The notes beneath the pieces were generated by a model, which saw nothing but the letters and a program-made list of their open reading frames with translations, had not been told where the DNA came from and did not search any database. Below are positions 35,507-49,180 of a stretch of 64,000 nt of DNA, piece after piece. The position numbers were made by a program, and so were the translations under genes. Position 1 is the stretch's first letter. Each line of letters begins with the position of its first letter. Location of the stretch: positions 92,714,759 to 92,778,758 of the forward strand of contig NC_079501.1 in NCBI RefSeq assembly GCF_030052815.1, given 5' to 3'. This stretch comes from Hevea brasiliensis. Taxonomy: Eukaryota; Streptophyta; Magnoliopsida; Malpighiales; Euphorbiaceae.

Positions 35507-36735
35507 AGGGATACCAAGTGGTCGAATTTTTGTAGGTATCTAATCTAATCGTATCTTAATATGACAAGTTTAGATAGTATATGATCGAATTTTGGATAAA
35601 TTCGAATTTGAAATTTAATGCTCGAGATGGGTTTAAATTTTACATATTGGATATTTATTTTAAAATTTATTTATATAAATATTTAATTAAACTAATTTCT
35701 TATAAAATGTGCATTACTCGTTATTATATTTATTAAAAAAACTCGTGATTTTATTTTTTTATATTAATTTTTATGTTTTTTATATATTATATAATATTAT
35801 CATGATATTATAAATATTATATTTAATTATTTAAACTAAATATTAAGTACATTTTAATTAATTATATAAATAAAAATATTTATGAAATTAAAAATTATTT
35901 TTTTATTTTATCATATTTTTATGAAAGTTAACATATAATATTAACTTAATTAAACTTAAATGTAATATAATAAAAAAACATATAATAAGTTTTAAAAATA
36001 TAAATAAGTGAAAATGTTTAAAAATTAAAATAAATTAATAACAAATATAAATCAGTTCATTGAATTCAATTCATTTAAATTTTATTATTTTATTTTTTTA
36101 AATACGTTAGATTTGATATATATTTATTTTAATTTTTTATAATTTAAAATGATGTTAACTTAAATAAATTTGAAAAATTAGATGCTAATAAAATATTTTA
36201 CGTAATATTGCAGGATGATCAAATTATATTTTTAATTTTTATTTATAAATATTTTATTTTAATTAATTATTTCTTGTAAAATTTTATGTTTAATTGAAAT
36301 TAAGTATAAATAGGACTAAAGATTTTAAATTTATATAAATTTTAAAAATAATTTAAAAATTAAAAATACATTATAATTAATTTTAAGAATGAGAGGTAAT
36401 TTAGGTAAAGCCAATACTCACTTCTACCTTCGTATATTTATATATAATATAGATATAAAATATATATTTTTATAATATTATTTATAAATATTTATATATT
36501 TATTTTATATAAATTGAAATATTTTATAAAATTATTAAATTTTTAAAATATAAATTATTAACAAAAATAATTTTTTATGCAAATTTTTAATTAACATATA
36601 TAAACTTAAATAGATTTAGATATTTTCTGAGTAATAATAATAAAGTTTAAGATGAATTCAAATTTTGAAAATATTAATCGAGTTTGGATTTGGACATGGT
36701 GATTTTCGGATACTCATATATTGTCATCCCTTAAT
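35507..36735. mobile_element. AT-rich terminal-inverted-repeat element (GGGATRNCAA family)
   Basis: The left end tagggataccaa and right end ttgtcatccctta are imperfect inverted repeats. Similar words, such as ttggataaattcgaatt and attcggatact, sit just inside both ends. A related copy begins gggatggcaaataggta at 57023 and another partial copy lies near 59.9-60.4 kb. No transposase frame is present. Boundaries are approximate. Confidence 0.45.
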
Positions 36736-37609
36736 TCTAAGTATTGGATCATCCAATTGATACGTGCCCATCTCCTTATCTTTATAAACACCAACTGATA
36801 AACAGCTTCACTGGATTTTATTTAAGTAGATTGATGATGAGTTACTACACTATTTTTATTTATTTTTTGGCAATCCACAATTAATTTATGATAATGAATG
36901 AAATATCAATCTTTAACATATTTTGGAGTGTGTTTATAGAAAACTCGAGCTCATATAAAAATGAGCTTATCAACCGTTGGATTAAATTTTTACATTTAGA
37001 TTTGTGTATCTTCTATATATATTTTAATTAATTTTATATATATTTTAATATAAATATTTAATGTAACGGTTATTAAATTTTTTCTCATATGAATTCGAGC
37101 TTAAATTAGATGTAATCCCTATTATGAGCTTTGAGAAGAAACTTATCATGTGTTAAATGATGAATAAGGATAGGAAAATAATAAAAAGGAGTGATAGAGG
37201 GAGAAGAATTACATTTTTAATGAATAAAAATCTAATTTTTTAATAAATTTGATAAGTTAGGTAATATTGCATCTAGTTTGTGAATGTTGGCCTAAATTTT
37301 TAAAATTAAAATATGAAAATTAGCATAAAGATTTCGAATTTTTACTAAAATTAGATTTTATTTATTTATATAAATAAAAATAAAATTGAATCATAAATTA
37401 TCCGATGCATATATACAATTAGTACAAATAATGTGTAACACATATTAAAAAAAAATTAATGCATATAACAGTCTATGAAGATTTTTTTACTAATTTTAAT
37501 TATTTCCTAATAATACTTTTATATATATCTATAGATCATAAATATTTTATTGCACATATTTAATATAAAAAACAATATTTATGAACAATAAACACTACAA
37601 GAAAAAAGG

Positions 37610-37975
37610 AGATTTGAAACCGAATATTCGGTTTCAAATCAGTGAAAATCGGTTTCTAAATACATTTAGAAACCGATTTGAAACCGAAATATTCAGTTTT
37701 AAATCCGCAAGTTTCTAAATAAATTTGAAACGGAAAATGGCATCCGTTTCAAATTCTGAATCTATTTTCAAACCACTATTCCGTTTCAAATTTAGAAATC
37801 ACATATATTCGGTTTCAAATTCCGTTTTAATTTAAAAACTGATATTTCGGTTTCAATTTTTTTGAAACAGAAATTCCGTTTCAAATCGGTTTCTAAATTC
37901 TGAAACCGATCCTTGTGTTATTGGATTAGAAACGGAAAAATTCGTTTTTAATCCGTTTCAAATTACTAGTAGAAA
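37610..37975. repeat. Left subterminal repeat array of the CACTA element
   Basis: About 0.37 kb densely packed with gaaaccga, tcggtttc and relaxed forms such as gaaacgga and ccgtttc, in both orientations. These are candidate binding sites for the TNPA-like protein. This side is much shorter than the right-hand array. Confidence 0.9.
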
Positions 37976-38205
37976 ATTTTTATTTTTTTATTTAATATAT
38001 TATTTCCTGTATTGAAGCATATAATATAATATTAATTTTAAATGCTCAATATCATAATATTTATAATATCAGGCTATCAAATATCAAATATCAGTTAATA
38101 TTATATATAAATATGACAGTGAAGGGTTATGACAATAATATACTGTATGGAAAAATAAAATATCATAATAACAAAAAAACAAGCTACTTGTCATCAACAA
38201 GATAA

Positions 38206-40294
38206 TCACTCATCAACACTATCAGCCTCTCTACCATCATCTTGATGAGTCGCATGTAGAGTTGGGGCTGTAAACTGCGTACCCTGCATCATTTGTGCCA
38301 TCATGTTTTGCATCATTTGTTGCATGCGCTCCTCCAGTGTCTGCTCACGTTGTCTATATCTCTCCTCTAGCATCAACTCGCGTTGTTGATCTCTCTCCTC
38401 CATTGCAACCAAACTATCCTTGAGCATTGCAATAGTCTGATGCAATTGTTGAATCTCTTCCTCCATTGCCTCTGACTGAGCACAATAGGATGCAGTAGAA
38501 GATGATCCATGTGATGAGCTAGGGTAAAAAATTGATGCTTGAGATCCAATGCCATTATACATGTTCTTATTCTCCCCACAAACATCTTGATAATATAGTG
38601 CGACCTCATCTACAATAGTATGTTCACTGCACCCCTCTTGTGGTTGAGGCATTTGCTCCTTAAGCGCCAAAAATGCATCCTGCATAAGTCAATACACATA
38701 TTTTAAATTTATTTTTCTTGGCAATTGAATAAACAAACTCACTTATTCATTTTTTTTCATATAATTGAAAGACATAAAATACTTGTTCACTTACCTTAAT
38801 TGATTGCGCTCGTGAATCAACCATATCGGAGGTGCCTTTCCTAGTGTGGGTCTTATGGAAAAGTTCATAAGGAAAAGGTCTTCGGCCAAGCTGGGCTTCC
38901 TGAAAAGATATAATGATTTTAGTGATGTTTATAATAATGTTCGATTATTTGCTACTAATATGTAGACAGACAATAACAAAACTAGTAAATATGAAATCAT
39001 TACCATCCTATAGTAAATATGAAATCATTACCATTCTATCTGCGTGAGAAGCAAGTGGCCCAGACCCCCTGTGTGTCTAGAGATGCACTTTAACTCCTCT
39101 ATCTCACTACAGCAGTTAGCGGTGAATTGATGGCTCATGGCTTTAAACTCTCGGATACTCCATGCCTCCTTCCATTTTTGCATTGTACTATTAGGCACGA
39201 TCACAATGGATATTACTTTCCTGACATTGCACATTATGGCCTTATAGCGCTCTGCGACCTTACGCCTCAAGCTTCCTTTACTAGTGGAGTCACCTCTTGC
39301 CAATCAAAGTATTTACGGTATAAAATAAATAAAAATTAAGACAGTTGTATTAGTATGATAATATTTTAGAAAAAAATTGACAGCATTTCCCCTTAATTTT
39401 GGACAATCCAACCTAGTTATTAGGTATTAATTGCACCTGTTAAAAACACTTCATATATTCTCAACAATAAATAACATCCACCCCAACTACAACAACTCAC
39501 AACAATATATATTTTCAATATCACACAAGCTGTACATATAGATCATTTAAGCATTAATATACTTCAATTGTGTTCTTTTACATTAATTCACAAATTCTCA
39601 TCACTTAAATGATATTTGTTCATAACATTCTTTTTTGAGGTTTCATAAACTATGCAAATTAGTTATCTGATAGCTAATATTTAAATATTTATTTTATTAC
39701 TTGAAATTTATCCCAGTAAAACTCTTTTGTTTCAGGCGTGATAGTTTTCCAACAGTGCCCCTTTGGGTCCATCCTCTCCTTGAAGATATTCTTCATCTTC
39801 TTAGCACATTCCTCAGATGGATGTAACTGTACAAAAGAAAGACAAATATATTGATTTTATGTAAATGTAGAAACACAGTACTTCAATTCCCAATGATATG
39901 TAATACCAAATCATAGATAAAGTTAATTAATTTTAAATACTTACGTGCCATTAATGAGCTTTATTCTTTTCTTTCTTCCAAATGTAGTGAGTGATAGGCC
40001 ATCCATCGATGATATTGGTGCTGCCCCAACTGAATGACCTTCATGACCAGAGGTTGATCCAATTGCAGGCTCAGAAGATGGGGTAATAGGTGGTGGCGGT
40101 GGAGGTGGAGGTGTAGCTCGATGCTGTGTTGAAGCAGTAGACCCCTCTGGATCTAGTGCCGACCTCCCAGTGGATCGTGAAGGAACACGAGGTGACCACT
40201 GTGTAGATTGGTCTAGTTGATCATTGGGCTCATCTGCCGCAGTAGCGCCTTGACGTGAATGACCCAACAAACCTCCCTGCGAGTTGCCTCGCAT
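38206..40294 (-). pseudogene. TNPA-like accessory gene of the CACTA element (several exons)
   Basis: Coding segments on the minus strand, in order: 39945-40294 (MRGNSQGGLLGHSRQ, a run of eight Pro, ending GRKKRIKLINGT), about 39702-39828 (EECAKKMKNIF, then WDKFQ), 39016-39313 (YKAIMCNVRK, WSIREFKAMSHQ), about 38795-38899 (EAQLGRRPFPYELFHKTHT) and 38206-38683. The last exon encodes a coiled coil (IQQLHQTIAMLKDSLVAMEE, then Glu/Arg/Gln/Met-rich repeats) and ends VDE-stop. This matches the plant transposase Ptta/En/Spm accessory family. Some junctions did not join in phase and the 39.03-kb segment appears frameshifted at its end, so the gene is likely damaged. Exon limits are approximate except for the open frames. 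Confidence 0.75.
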
Positions 40295-40419
40295 CCTGCA
40301 TAAATAATTGTATTAATTAGTTAGCTTCATTCAACTTATGATACATAATACAGATGAAATTAGTTAGAGTTTATACTTCAAGTTTAGAAATATAAATTCA
40401 TTAAGAGAAATACCTAATT

Positions 40420-43400
40420 CTAATTAGTATCACTATCATATACATCATCGCATTCCTCATCACTTTCTGAGTCCAATTCAAGCTCTTCTTCATCTTCAAC
40501 ATCCTCTTCATTAATTTCAACTAGTACACCGTTTTGATCATTCAAGTATTGTTGTTGATCATCATCATCGTCAATTTGAATCAAAGGGACTTCCATTTCA
40601 TCTTCTTGAAATGGTTCTTACCGTCTTGAGGGGTTGTGACATTCACTTGCTCAGGAAGATCAATAACAGATCTCGCTTTGATTTTGAACACAGCCCACCA
40701 ATCATCCTTGTCACGTTTTAAGCTTGGATATATGGAATAATTCACCTGAGCAGCTTGGATAGCAAGAACAAATGGTTCATACCTATTGAAGGATCTTTTA
40801 TGATTAATATCCACAAGTTTATATTTTGGATGAATCTTTGTTCCCACATTTGGTGTTGGATCAAACCAATCACATGTAAACAATACAGTTCTTTTGATTG
40901 GTAATCCAGGGAACTCCAATCGTAGCACTTCAATTAATTGTCCATAGTAGTCACTTTCATTAGTACTGTAATTAGTCCCCTTGATACATACCCCACTGTT
41001 CATCGTTGCCCTATGCGAACCATAACCTTTAGTGTGAAATTTATAACCATTAACTACATAACTATTGTAGCACATAACACTTCTTAATGGACCCTTTGAT
41101 AGATCCTTTAAAAACTGGCTTGATATATTGTTAGAGGGATTGTGAACATATTTATTGAACCACTTATCAAATTCACGCTCTAGTTTCTCATCAACTTGTT
41201 TATCATTGATATTTGGATTGGCCATGTGTAACTCATTAACAAAAATGCTGCACACAATGAAAATAGTTAATTACATGTTTGGAATCAATAATGGCATTGC
41301 AACAATTATAATAATTGAATATTAGAAAAACTTACTCAATGTACGGTTTTACTTCTATACAATTCAACAAGATGTACATTTGTGCTGCTTGAAATTCTTG
41401 TTCTGTGAGATATCTAACCTTTCCTTTTCCCAGTGGCCTACCGGAATGAGTGAAAGTTGATAGATTCCTTGAATGTTCATCCATATGTTCGACTGTATCA
41501 TCATTGCGTGGAACCTTTCGATGCCTTGTGTTGACATGGGGTTCAAAATAATGAGCGCAGAATGACGATGCTTCTTCAACTAAATATGCATTGCATATGG
41601 AACCTTCCACTTTGGCTTTATTTTTCACATTATTTTTTAACTTCCTAAGGTACCTGTACCATTTACTATTTAGTCACAACAAATTTTCATTTTTCCATGT
41701 AATGATAGGATACAACAATACATTAAACTAGTTACCTCTCAAATGGATACATCCACCGATATTGCACAGGGCCAGCAATCCATGCTTCATAAGCCAAATG
41801 CACTGGGAGGTGTTCCATGGAGTCAAAGAAACTTGGAGGGAATATACGCTCTAGTTTACATAATATAATAGGAATCTCTTCATTGAGCTGTAACATGGCT
41901 TCTTCTCTAAGTGTTGTTGAAGTTAACTCTCTAAAGAAATTGCTCAATTCGGTCAATGCTTGCCACACATTTTTTGGAAGCAATTCCCTAAATGCTATTG
42001 GGAGTAATCTTTGCATAAAGACATGACAATCATGGCTTTTCATCCCAAACAACTTTAGTTTTCGCATGTCTATACACCTACCCATGTTTGACACATAACC
42101 ATCTAGGAATCTAAGATTTTTAAGCCATTCACACAACACTGCTTTTGATTGTTTGTCTAATGTGTAACATGCTTTAGGATACTTTCCTGTTGCCATATCC
42201 CTCTCTAACTCAGGTCTGTGACAAAACTCTTTCAAATCTTCCCTTTATTTTGCATTGTCCTTCGTCTTCCCTTCAACATTCATCACAGTATTAAAAATAT
42301 TTTCAAATACATTTTTCTCTATATGCATGACATCCAGGTTGTGGCGAAGCATGTTAGTACTCCAATATGGCAAATCCCAAAAAATGCTCGTCTCTTCCAA
42401 CCCGTGTTTTTGCTTTGCAAGCTGTTATTCTCATCTGCACCCATATCATGACACATTAATCCTAGATGTTCTATTTGTTCTAAAATTTCCTCACCGGATA
42501 GAATGGGGAGCACTTTTTATGTATCTTGTTCTTTCTAAAAGCAATTTTATTAAAATCTGAAAGGATGGTTAGCTGGTAAGAATTTACGGTGATTGTCAAA
42601 CCATGATTGTTTACCACCCTTTGTCAATGTGAATGCATCTGAATCGTCCCTACAATATGGACAAGCAGTCTTGCCTGCTGTGCTCCAACCGGATAACATT
42701 GAATATGCAGGGAAATCACTTATTGTCCATAATAACGCAACCCTCATATTAAAATTATTCTTCTTTGATGCATCATATGTCTCAACTCCAACTTCCCACA
42801 AGCTTTCAACTCTGCAATAAGGGGTTGTAAGTACACATCCAATTTGTCTTTTGGGTTTCTCTGACCAGGAACTATTACCGTTAGGAACATATACTCTTCC
42901 TTCATACATAACCAAGGAGGCAAATTGTAAGGAGTGACAATGGTGCCAAGATGAATATTGTTGTCGGTGACCGAATGGTTGAAACCCATCGGTGCAGTCC
43001 TAGCCTTACATTCCTAACCTCAGTAGCAAATGAAGGATGTGTTTTATTAAAATGCTTCCATGTAGTTGCATCTGAACAATGACACATTACCCCATCTTCA
43101 TGGTCATGCTCAGCATGCCATCTCATTTCTTTTGCTGTTGCATTCGAAGCATATAATCTTTGCAATCTCTGTGTGAGGAAAGTAGTACATTTTCTTATGT
43201 GGCACATTGGTTTGAAAATTAGAAGAGCCTCGACTATGTCGTTTGAGCCGTGGATGGTCACAAAATTTGCAATTCGTTAACTCACTATCTTGACCCAATA
43301 TAACATACATCCATTAGTACAACAATGAATCTTCTCAACGGTAGGCCCAATGCTTGAACCAACTTCTTCGTCTTGTAAAAGTTTTGGTCATTAAATTTTC

Positions 43401-43990
43401 ATCCGTAACACCTCTTTCATAAGTTGACAAATGTCATCAAAACACCTTTCGACAAATGATGTTACGCCTTGATGTTCAACATCCTTGCAACAAGCGAGAG
43501 GCTGCGAATGGCTTTCACAACTGGCCACACCTCTTGATTAGCGACTTGTAACATGTCATACAATTTTTGGTGATGGATTTGGAGGCTCCTCCATTACATC
43601 TGAAAGAAATCGGGACTCTTGCATCCATTAACATTTGCTCATAGGTATTGCTTGTGCTATTATCAACCTCTTGAACAGACTCCGCTATCATAACATTTAT
43701 GTTTTGACTATCAATATCACTTGTGCGGGGTTCCCCATGTAGAATCCATTTATAATAATATGGCACAAATCCATGCTTCATCAAATGTAACCGAATTGTA
43801 TTCTCATCGGCATAATTACGATTCTGACACTTTCGATGATTACATGGACACTTCAGTTTATCCCCATCCATCCACTCTGGATGTTGCTTAGCAAATGTTA
43901 TGAATTGTTCAATACCTTCTATGAATTCTGAGGTCAATAGACCATCTTTTAACCTAGCATACATCCATCTCGATCGATCCCATTTTGCTA
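40420..43990 (-). pseudogene. TNP2-like CACTA transposase with several frameshifts
   Basis: It opens with the transposase-associated domain, WDRSRWMYARLKDGLLTSEF (about 43980 down), and the zinc-binding CPCNHRKCQN. A frame change occurs near 43.55 kb. The core follows at 42.55-43.26 kb: KEMRWHAEHD, IVTPYNLPPWLCMKEEYMFL, IVPGQRNPKDKLDVYLQPLI and DFPAYSMLSGWSTAGKTACP, spread over three frames. Later segments at 41732-42235 and 41332-41628 hold SHDCHVFMQRLLP and YLTEQEFQAAQMYIL. The C-terminal DUF4216-like part (40581-41255) has KGYGSHRATMNSG and DWFDPTP. An acidic tail, one frame over, ends at TAG 40420-40422. Intact members cut the CACTA ends. At least three indels inactivate this copy. Confidence 0.88.
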
Positions 43991-45971
43991 ATAGCTGTGT
44001 AATAATTAAGTGAATATTAGTAATGATATGTCATATATCAGAATTACATCATATCCCCAATCATGCGTTGAAAGGTAAGGCCCTAACCCAATTAGAATTG
44101 TATCATCTCTACCAATAACAGACAGATAATGACATGTCATATATTTGTAAAAATTCCAGCAGGATCTCCCATTAGTTCTCCAAGTGCACAACATAAAATT
44201 TGCACCCAGAGAACAATGAGAGATGTTACAAAATTTCTACAAATAGAAAAATTATCACCTCAAAAATTGATATGCATGCATCTACAAATTAAAACGCCAT
44301 ATTAAAATATTACTTACCTGTGTGATACTGAAAGCAACGGACAAAATAACGAGAGATAGTGACCAAAAGAGAATGAGACAGACTGTAGTTCCAAAAAAAA
44401 AAAAAAGAAATTCTGTCAGTAAATTCTTGTATAAAATTTAACACCTCAAAGTAAATAAATAAATAAATATAGTGTAATTATAAATATAGTGTAATTTACA
44501 ATCACATGGACGACTCACGTGTAAGCTAAGATCCCTGAGAGAGGCCGGACCTAATAATTTTCACCCTCTGTTGTTTACTTAGCTGGGCACCACACCAATG
44601 CAGTTAGGATATCTAATCTAATCAATTGCCACCTTGTCTATCAATTAAGTAATTTATATTTAAGAGTATTTTCATTATTTTTCAGATAATTAATAATAAA
44701 TTAAATTAAACATATAGATCATCAGTTTGATGGAGTCAAAACAAAACAATTGATGGTATATATGTTAATTTTGACATAATTTAAGAATGAAAAGTAATTT
44801 TTTTTTATAATTAAATTTAATTAAAATTTAAATTAAGATATAAATTTAGAGACAGCTCTATTATTATAAAATTAAATTTCATTGATAAAATATTTATTAT
44901 ATATTTTATTTCATATATATAATAGGAATCTATCCAAGTCGTTTATCATTAATTAATTCCCTTCTAGTTTATTAGATTAATGTAAATAATGAATTGATTC
45001 TCACAAATGTTGAATATATATATATATATATATATATATTTCCATGTTAATTACCCACATAGACATAGAATATGCAAAAAGGGTGGGATACAGGACATCA
45101 AGAAAAGATTGAAAAGAATGGTGAGAGAATCTACAATTCCAATCTTAGTGAGAGTAATAAAATGGTTAAATAAGACTAGCATGCACATTTGCTCATGTCC
45201 TTCGTGCTTTATGCAAAGGATATGAAGACCAAAAAAAAAAGAAAAAACCTAATTTAACCTACCTAAATCCAAAGTACTCCATAATCTCTGTTTTCTGTTT
45301 TAAAGAAAATTATATTTTTTATTTTTTTATATGATTTGTATATTTAATTTTTTTTATTTTTAAAATATACAAAAAAAAAGAAATTTTTGAATTTAAAATA
45401 TAATAAAAAATAATATTTTTATTCATTTAACTTAATTAAAATTAAAATTTCATAAATTTAGAAATGACCTCAATACTATCAAATTAAAATTTATTAATAA
45501 TATGAGCATAGCAATTTTTATGGAGGAAAGAAAATTCATTACTTGCTGTTAAATATTGTTTGCTGTGTTAAAATGTCATGTAGAGCTTATTTTGAGATCC
45601 TTTGTTTTCACCCGCTTTGTTACCATTTCTTGTTCAAGAACTTACCATTAGGACATCCCTGCATGAAGCCAAAGTAACATTGGTAGTCCCAATTTACTGC
45701 CAATAACCTTATCTAACATAGGAGGATCCCTTCCTTGGCTTCATGGTTCACAAAAGGAAGCTACTAAATACAAGATGTATGGTGTGACCCACATGTTTGT
45801 TATATATGAGTCTTTATGTTTGTATTTTGGGTCCATGATGGACCGAGTTTTACATTAGTCTCACATGTTTATATGAGCCTTCTTTCCTGTGTTATCTTCT
45901 TTCCTGTGTTCATGAGTCTCGCATGGTTTTGGCGAGAATTGCCCATGATGACTTTGTGGAAGGGGCAAAAA

Positions 45972-46019
<48 letters not shown>

Positions 46020-47929
46020 AGGCATGTCCTAAGAAGACAATAACTACAAAAGACACCTAAGATTAGCATTATCTTGCAAGTTTGTTAACAATCATACCAG
46101 CTACAATAACATGGTTGTGTTGAATTTTTGTCAAGCTTTGTCTGAATGAATTTGTTTTTTTTCCTTTCTCTCATTTTATTTATGCATGTAACGAGTCATT
46201 CTCAATTTTCCTCTATAATCAAATGCTATTGTTTATAGTTTTTTTTAATAGGGTTACAAAATGCAGGTGTAATAGTGCAATGAATTTGCTATTTTTTAAG
46301 ATTAGTTTTTGAACATCTACTAATCAACCCACATGCCTCTTCTTTTATTTTAGCTCTCCTTCCATACTTCACCCTATTTCTTTAATTTTTGGATGCGTGT
46401 ATTTTAATCCTAGTCTTGTAACAATTTAAATTTTTTTTTCTGTTTAAATAATAATTTGGGATTTTTTAAAATTAAATATAGGGAAATAAAATAAAAACCT
46501 TAAAAATTATAATATTGAGGAGAACATGCCTAGCATGGACATAGAATTAAGATTGCCATAATCAATAAATTTTCTCTAAAAGCAGGATAGGTTCTATTCA
46601 TTAAAAGATCTAACTCTATAACCAGCACACATAGAATTAAGATGGCCATAATCAATAACCTGACCATCAAATTATAATTATGAGTAGGGCGGTAGCTCTT
46701 ACCAAGAACATGTAGCAAGAACTACTCGATTATTAAAAATGGAAAAGCAACACGGAAATAACTACAAAAAAAGCATGTGACATTGTGGTTGTACACGAAA
46801 TAAAAAGAAGAGACGAGGAAAGATTTAATCGAAGAAACACTTAAACTCATGGGTGTCTGACGGATAAAAGAGTAATCTAACGGTGAAATAGAACATAGAG
46901 AATCATATAAATTAAAAAAAAAAATACAATTTTTCTGACTAAAGAAGCGAGTGCAGTTCTTGAAAGCAAGGAGACATAAGGGAAGAAAATGCGACAATCT
47001 GGTCACAATGGGTTTCTGATTCCCATCCCAACCATCCTTGGTGTCATTTTCTTTTCATTTTCCCTCTTGTTTACGCCTACTCAAAACGCTACGGATCTAA
47101 CACTACCTTATCTCACTTACGGTGCAAATAATGAGGTGAGAGACCTACCCACTTTACAAAATCACACTCAAAATAAAGTGATTACATTAAACCCCGGTTT
47201 TGGAAGCAAATCATCGATAATGGTTCAATTGTCGGTGAGGTGCCATACACGCAAATAATCACACTCAAAATATGCGAATTCTAATAAAGATCATGCATTG
47301 AAGCCAAATCAAACCACAATTTCAGCTCAATAAGTACTCGGCTGCAAATCAGTGCAAATTCATCCACGATTCTGATCTCACCGTGTCGGCAAATCGAGAA
47401 TCCACAATCGTCCCGAACTCTGTCTCTTAGTGAAAGGAAATGCAGGAAGCAAGAGAAAGGAGTTCTGATGAAGAACGAAGCATCAAATAACATGCTTCTC
47501 TGTTAAATAAGCGAGTAATGGGTCCAAAGCAGGAAGAATAGAACTAATTCGGGCGTCGGGCAAGCGGGGATCGAGCTTGTTGAATTGTGATTAATCAAAG
47601 GCCAAAAAGCTGGATCGGAAGATGAAACACGAAACCAAATCAAGAAAAACAAACTGTTGTTTCCAACTAAAAATTGTGATTTTGCCCTAGTTTCCTTCAT
47701 ATATGATGAGATAACATTACATATCAACTAAAAGAAACAAAATGACCATCAAATTAAATGGCAAACCTTAAGAGCAGATCCCACTCGTGCTTCAATCCAC
47801 CGAATTGAGAAGATTTGTTCTAGAGAGCAAAGAAAGCTATTTGGGTATTTGGGAGAACAAGCATCGGCAACTGAGTGATATTAGATGAGAGTTTTTTTTT
47901 TCTTAAATAAATAAATGGCAATTAGAAAC
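43991..47929. other. Long non-coding interior of the CACTA element, possible captured DNA
   Basis: Nearly 4 kb separate the transposase start from the right subterminal array. It includes (TA)n at 45014-45039, (GA)n at 45976-46017, a 28-bp direct repeat (46540-46567 and 46630-46657) and a few short frames. A plus-strand frame at 46989-47258 begins with a hydrophobic stretch (IPIPTILGVIFFSFSLLF) but has no recognised family. The 47.5-47.9 kb part may be the transposase 5' leader. Nothing here is recognisable as a host gene. Confidence 0.45.
45976..46017. repeat. (GA)n microsatellite
   Basis: About 21 GA units, uninterrupted, inside the CACTA interior. Confidence 0.95.
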
Positions 47930-49180
47930 TGAATAAAATCGGTTTCTAATCTACGAGTTTTTGAAACCAAAATATTCGGTTTCTAAATATACATAAGTAT
48001 ACATAAACTTTTGAAACCGCACAAATCGGTTTCTAATTATAACAAAATAAATTAGAAACCGATAAAACTCGGTTTCTAATTCCTTTTAAAATTTTAATAA
48101 ATAAAATAAATAATAGATTAATTTTGAAACCAAAATTAATCGGTTTCAAAATATAAATAGAAGAATTAGAAACCGATATGAATCAGTTTCTAATTTGATT
48201 AAATTTGAAATCGAAAATAATTGATTTCTAAATAAAATTAAATAACACTTTAATTTTTGAAACCGAAAATAATCAGTTTCTAAAATTAACCAAAAGAATT
48301 AGAAACCGATGTGAATCGGTTCCTAATTTGACTTTAAATTTAATCGATTAGTTTGAAACCGAAAATAATCGGTTTCTAAATATTACTGGAAATAGAAACC
48401 GATAAAAATCGGTTTCTAAGTTGACTTTAAATATATTAAATAAAATACACAATTAGATAAATTTTGAAACAGAAAAATATCGGTTTCTAAATTTCAAAAA
48501 AGAAAATTAGAAACCGATAAAAATCGGTTTCTATTTTGACATTAAAATTCATAAAAAAGTAGAAATAATATTAATTTTGAAACCAACAAAATCGGTTTCT
48601 AAATATACCTAATAGAAATAGAAACCGAAACAAATCGGTTTCTAAATTAACTTTAAAATTTATTAAATAAAATATACAATAAATAAATTTTGAAACTGAA
48701 AGTTATCGGTTTCTACAATAAACTAGAAATCGAAAATAATCGGTTTTTATTTTCACTTTAAAATTTAATAAATAGAATAGAAATTATATTAATTTTGAAA
48801 CCGATAAAAATCGGTTTCTAAATATAAATAGAAAATATATTCATTGTGGAAACCGAATTCAATCGGTTTCTAAATTAAATTCAATGAATTAGAAACCGAC
48901 GTTATTTGGTTTCTAATATGACCTAATACAATAGAACTAATTTTGAGCCTCCAAATTAGAAACAAAAATATGTCAGTTTTAGATTTCGGTTTCTAATCGG
49001 TTTCTAAACTGATGCTAATTTAGCATTTTGAAACCGATGTTTTTCTGTTTCAAATTTCGGTTTCAAATCCGTTTCTAATCGGTTTTTGATAAATTTAACT
49101 AGTTCTACTCAATTTCCGTTGCAAAAGCCGTTTTAAATTATAAACCGATATAAATCCGTTTCTAAAGTCGGTTTCTGTTC
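47930..49180. repeat. Right subterminal hairpin array of the CACTA element
   Basis: About 1.25 kb in which GAAACCGA and TCGGTTTC alternate. Many units form short inverted pairs separated by 4-10 bases (for example gaaaccgataaaaatcggtttc-type units), spaced with A+T linkers. A longer period of roughly 120 bases is visible, in which a leading hairpin, a tttgactttaaaatt-like linker and a second hairpin repeat in order. More than three times longer than the left array. Confidence 0.9.

Noticed and set aside
47930..49180. Regular short repeats that could look like a CRISPR array
   Set aside because: Eukaryotic context. The units are inverted pairs with AT linkers and form the subterminal array of a CACTA transposon with matching ends and TSD.
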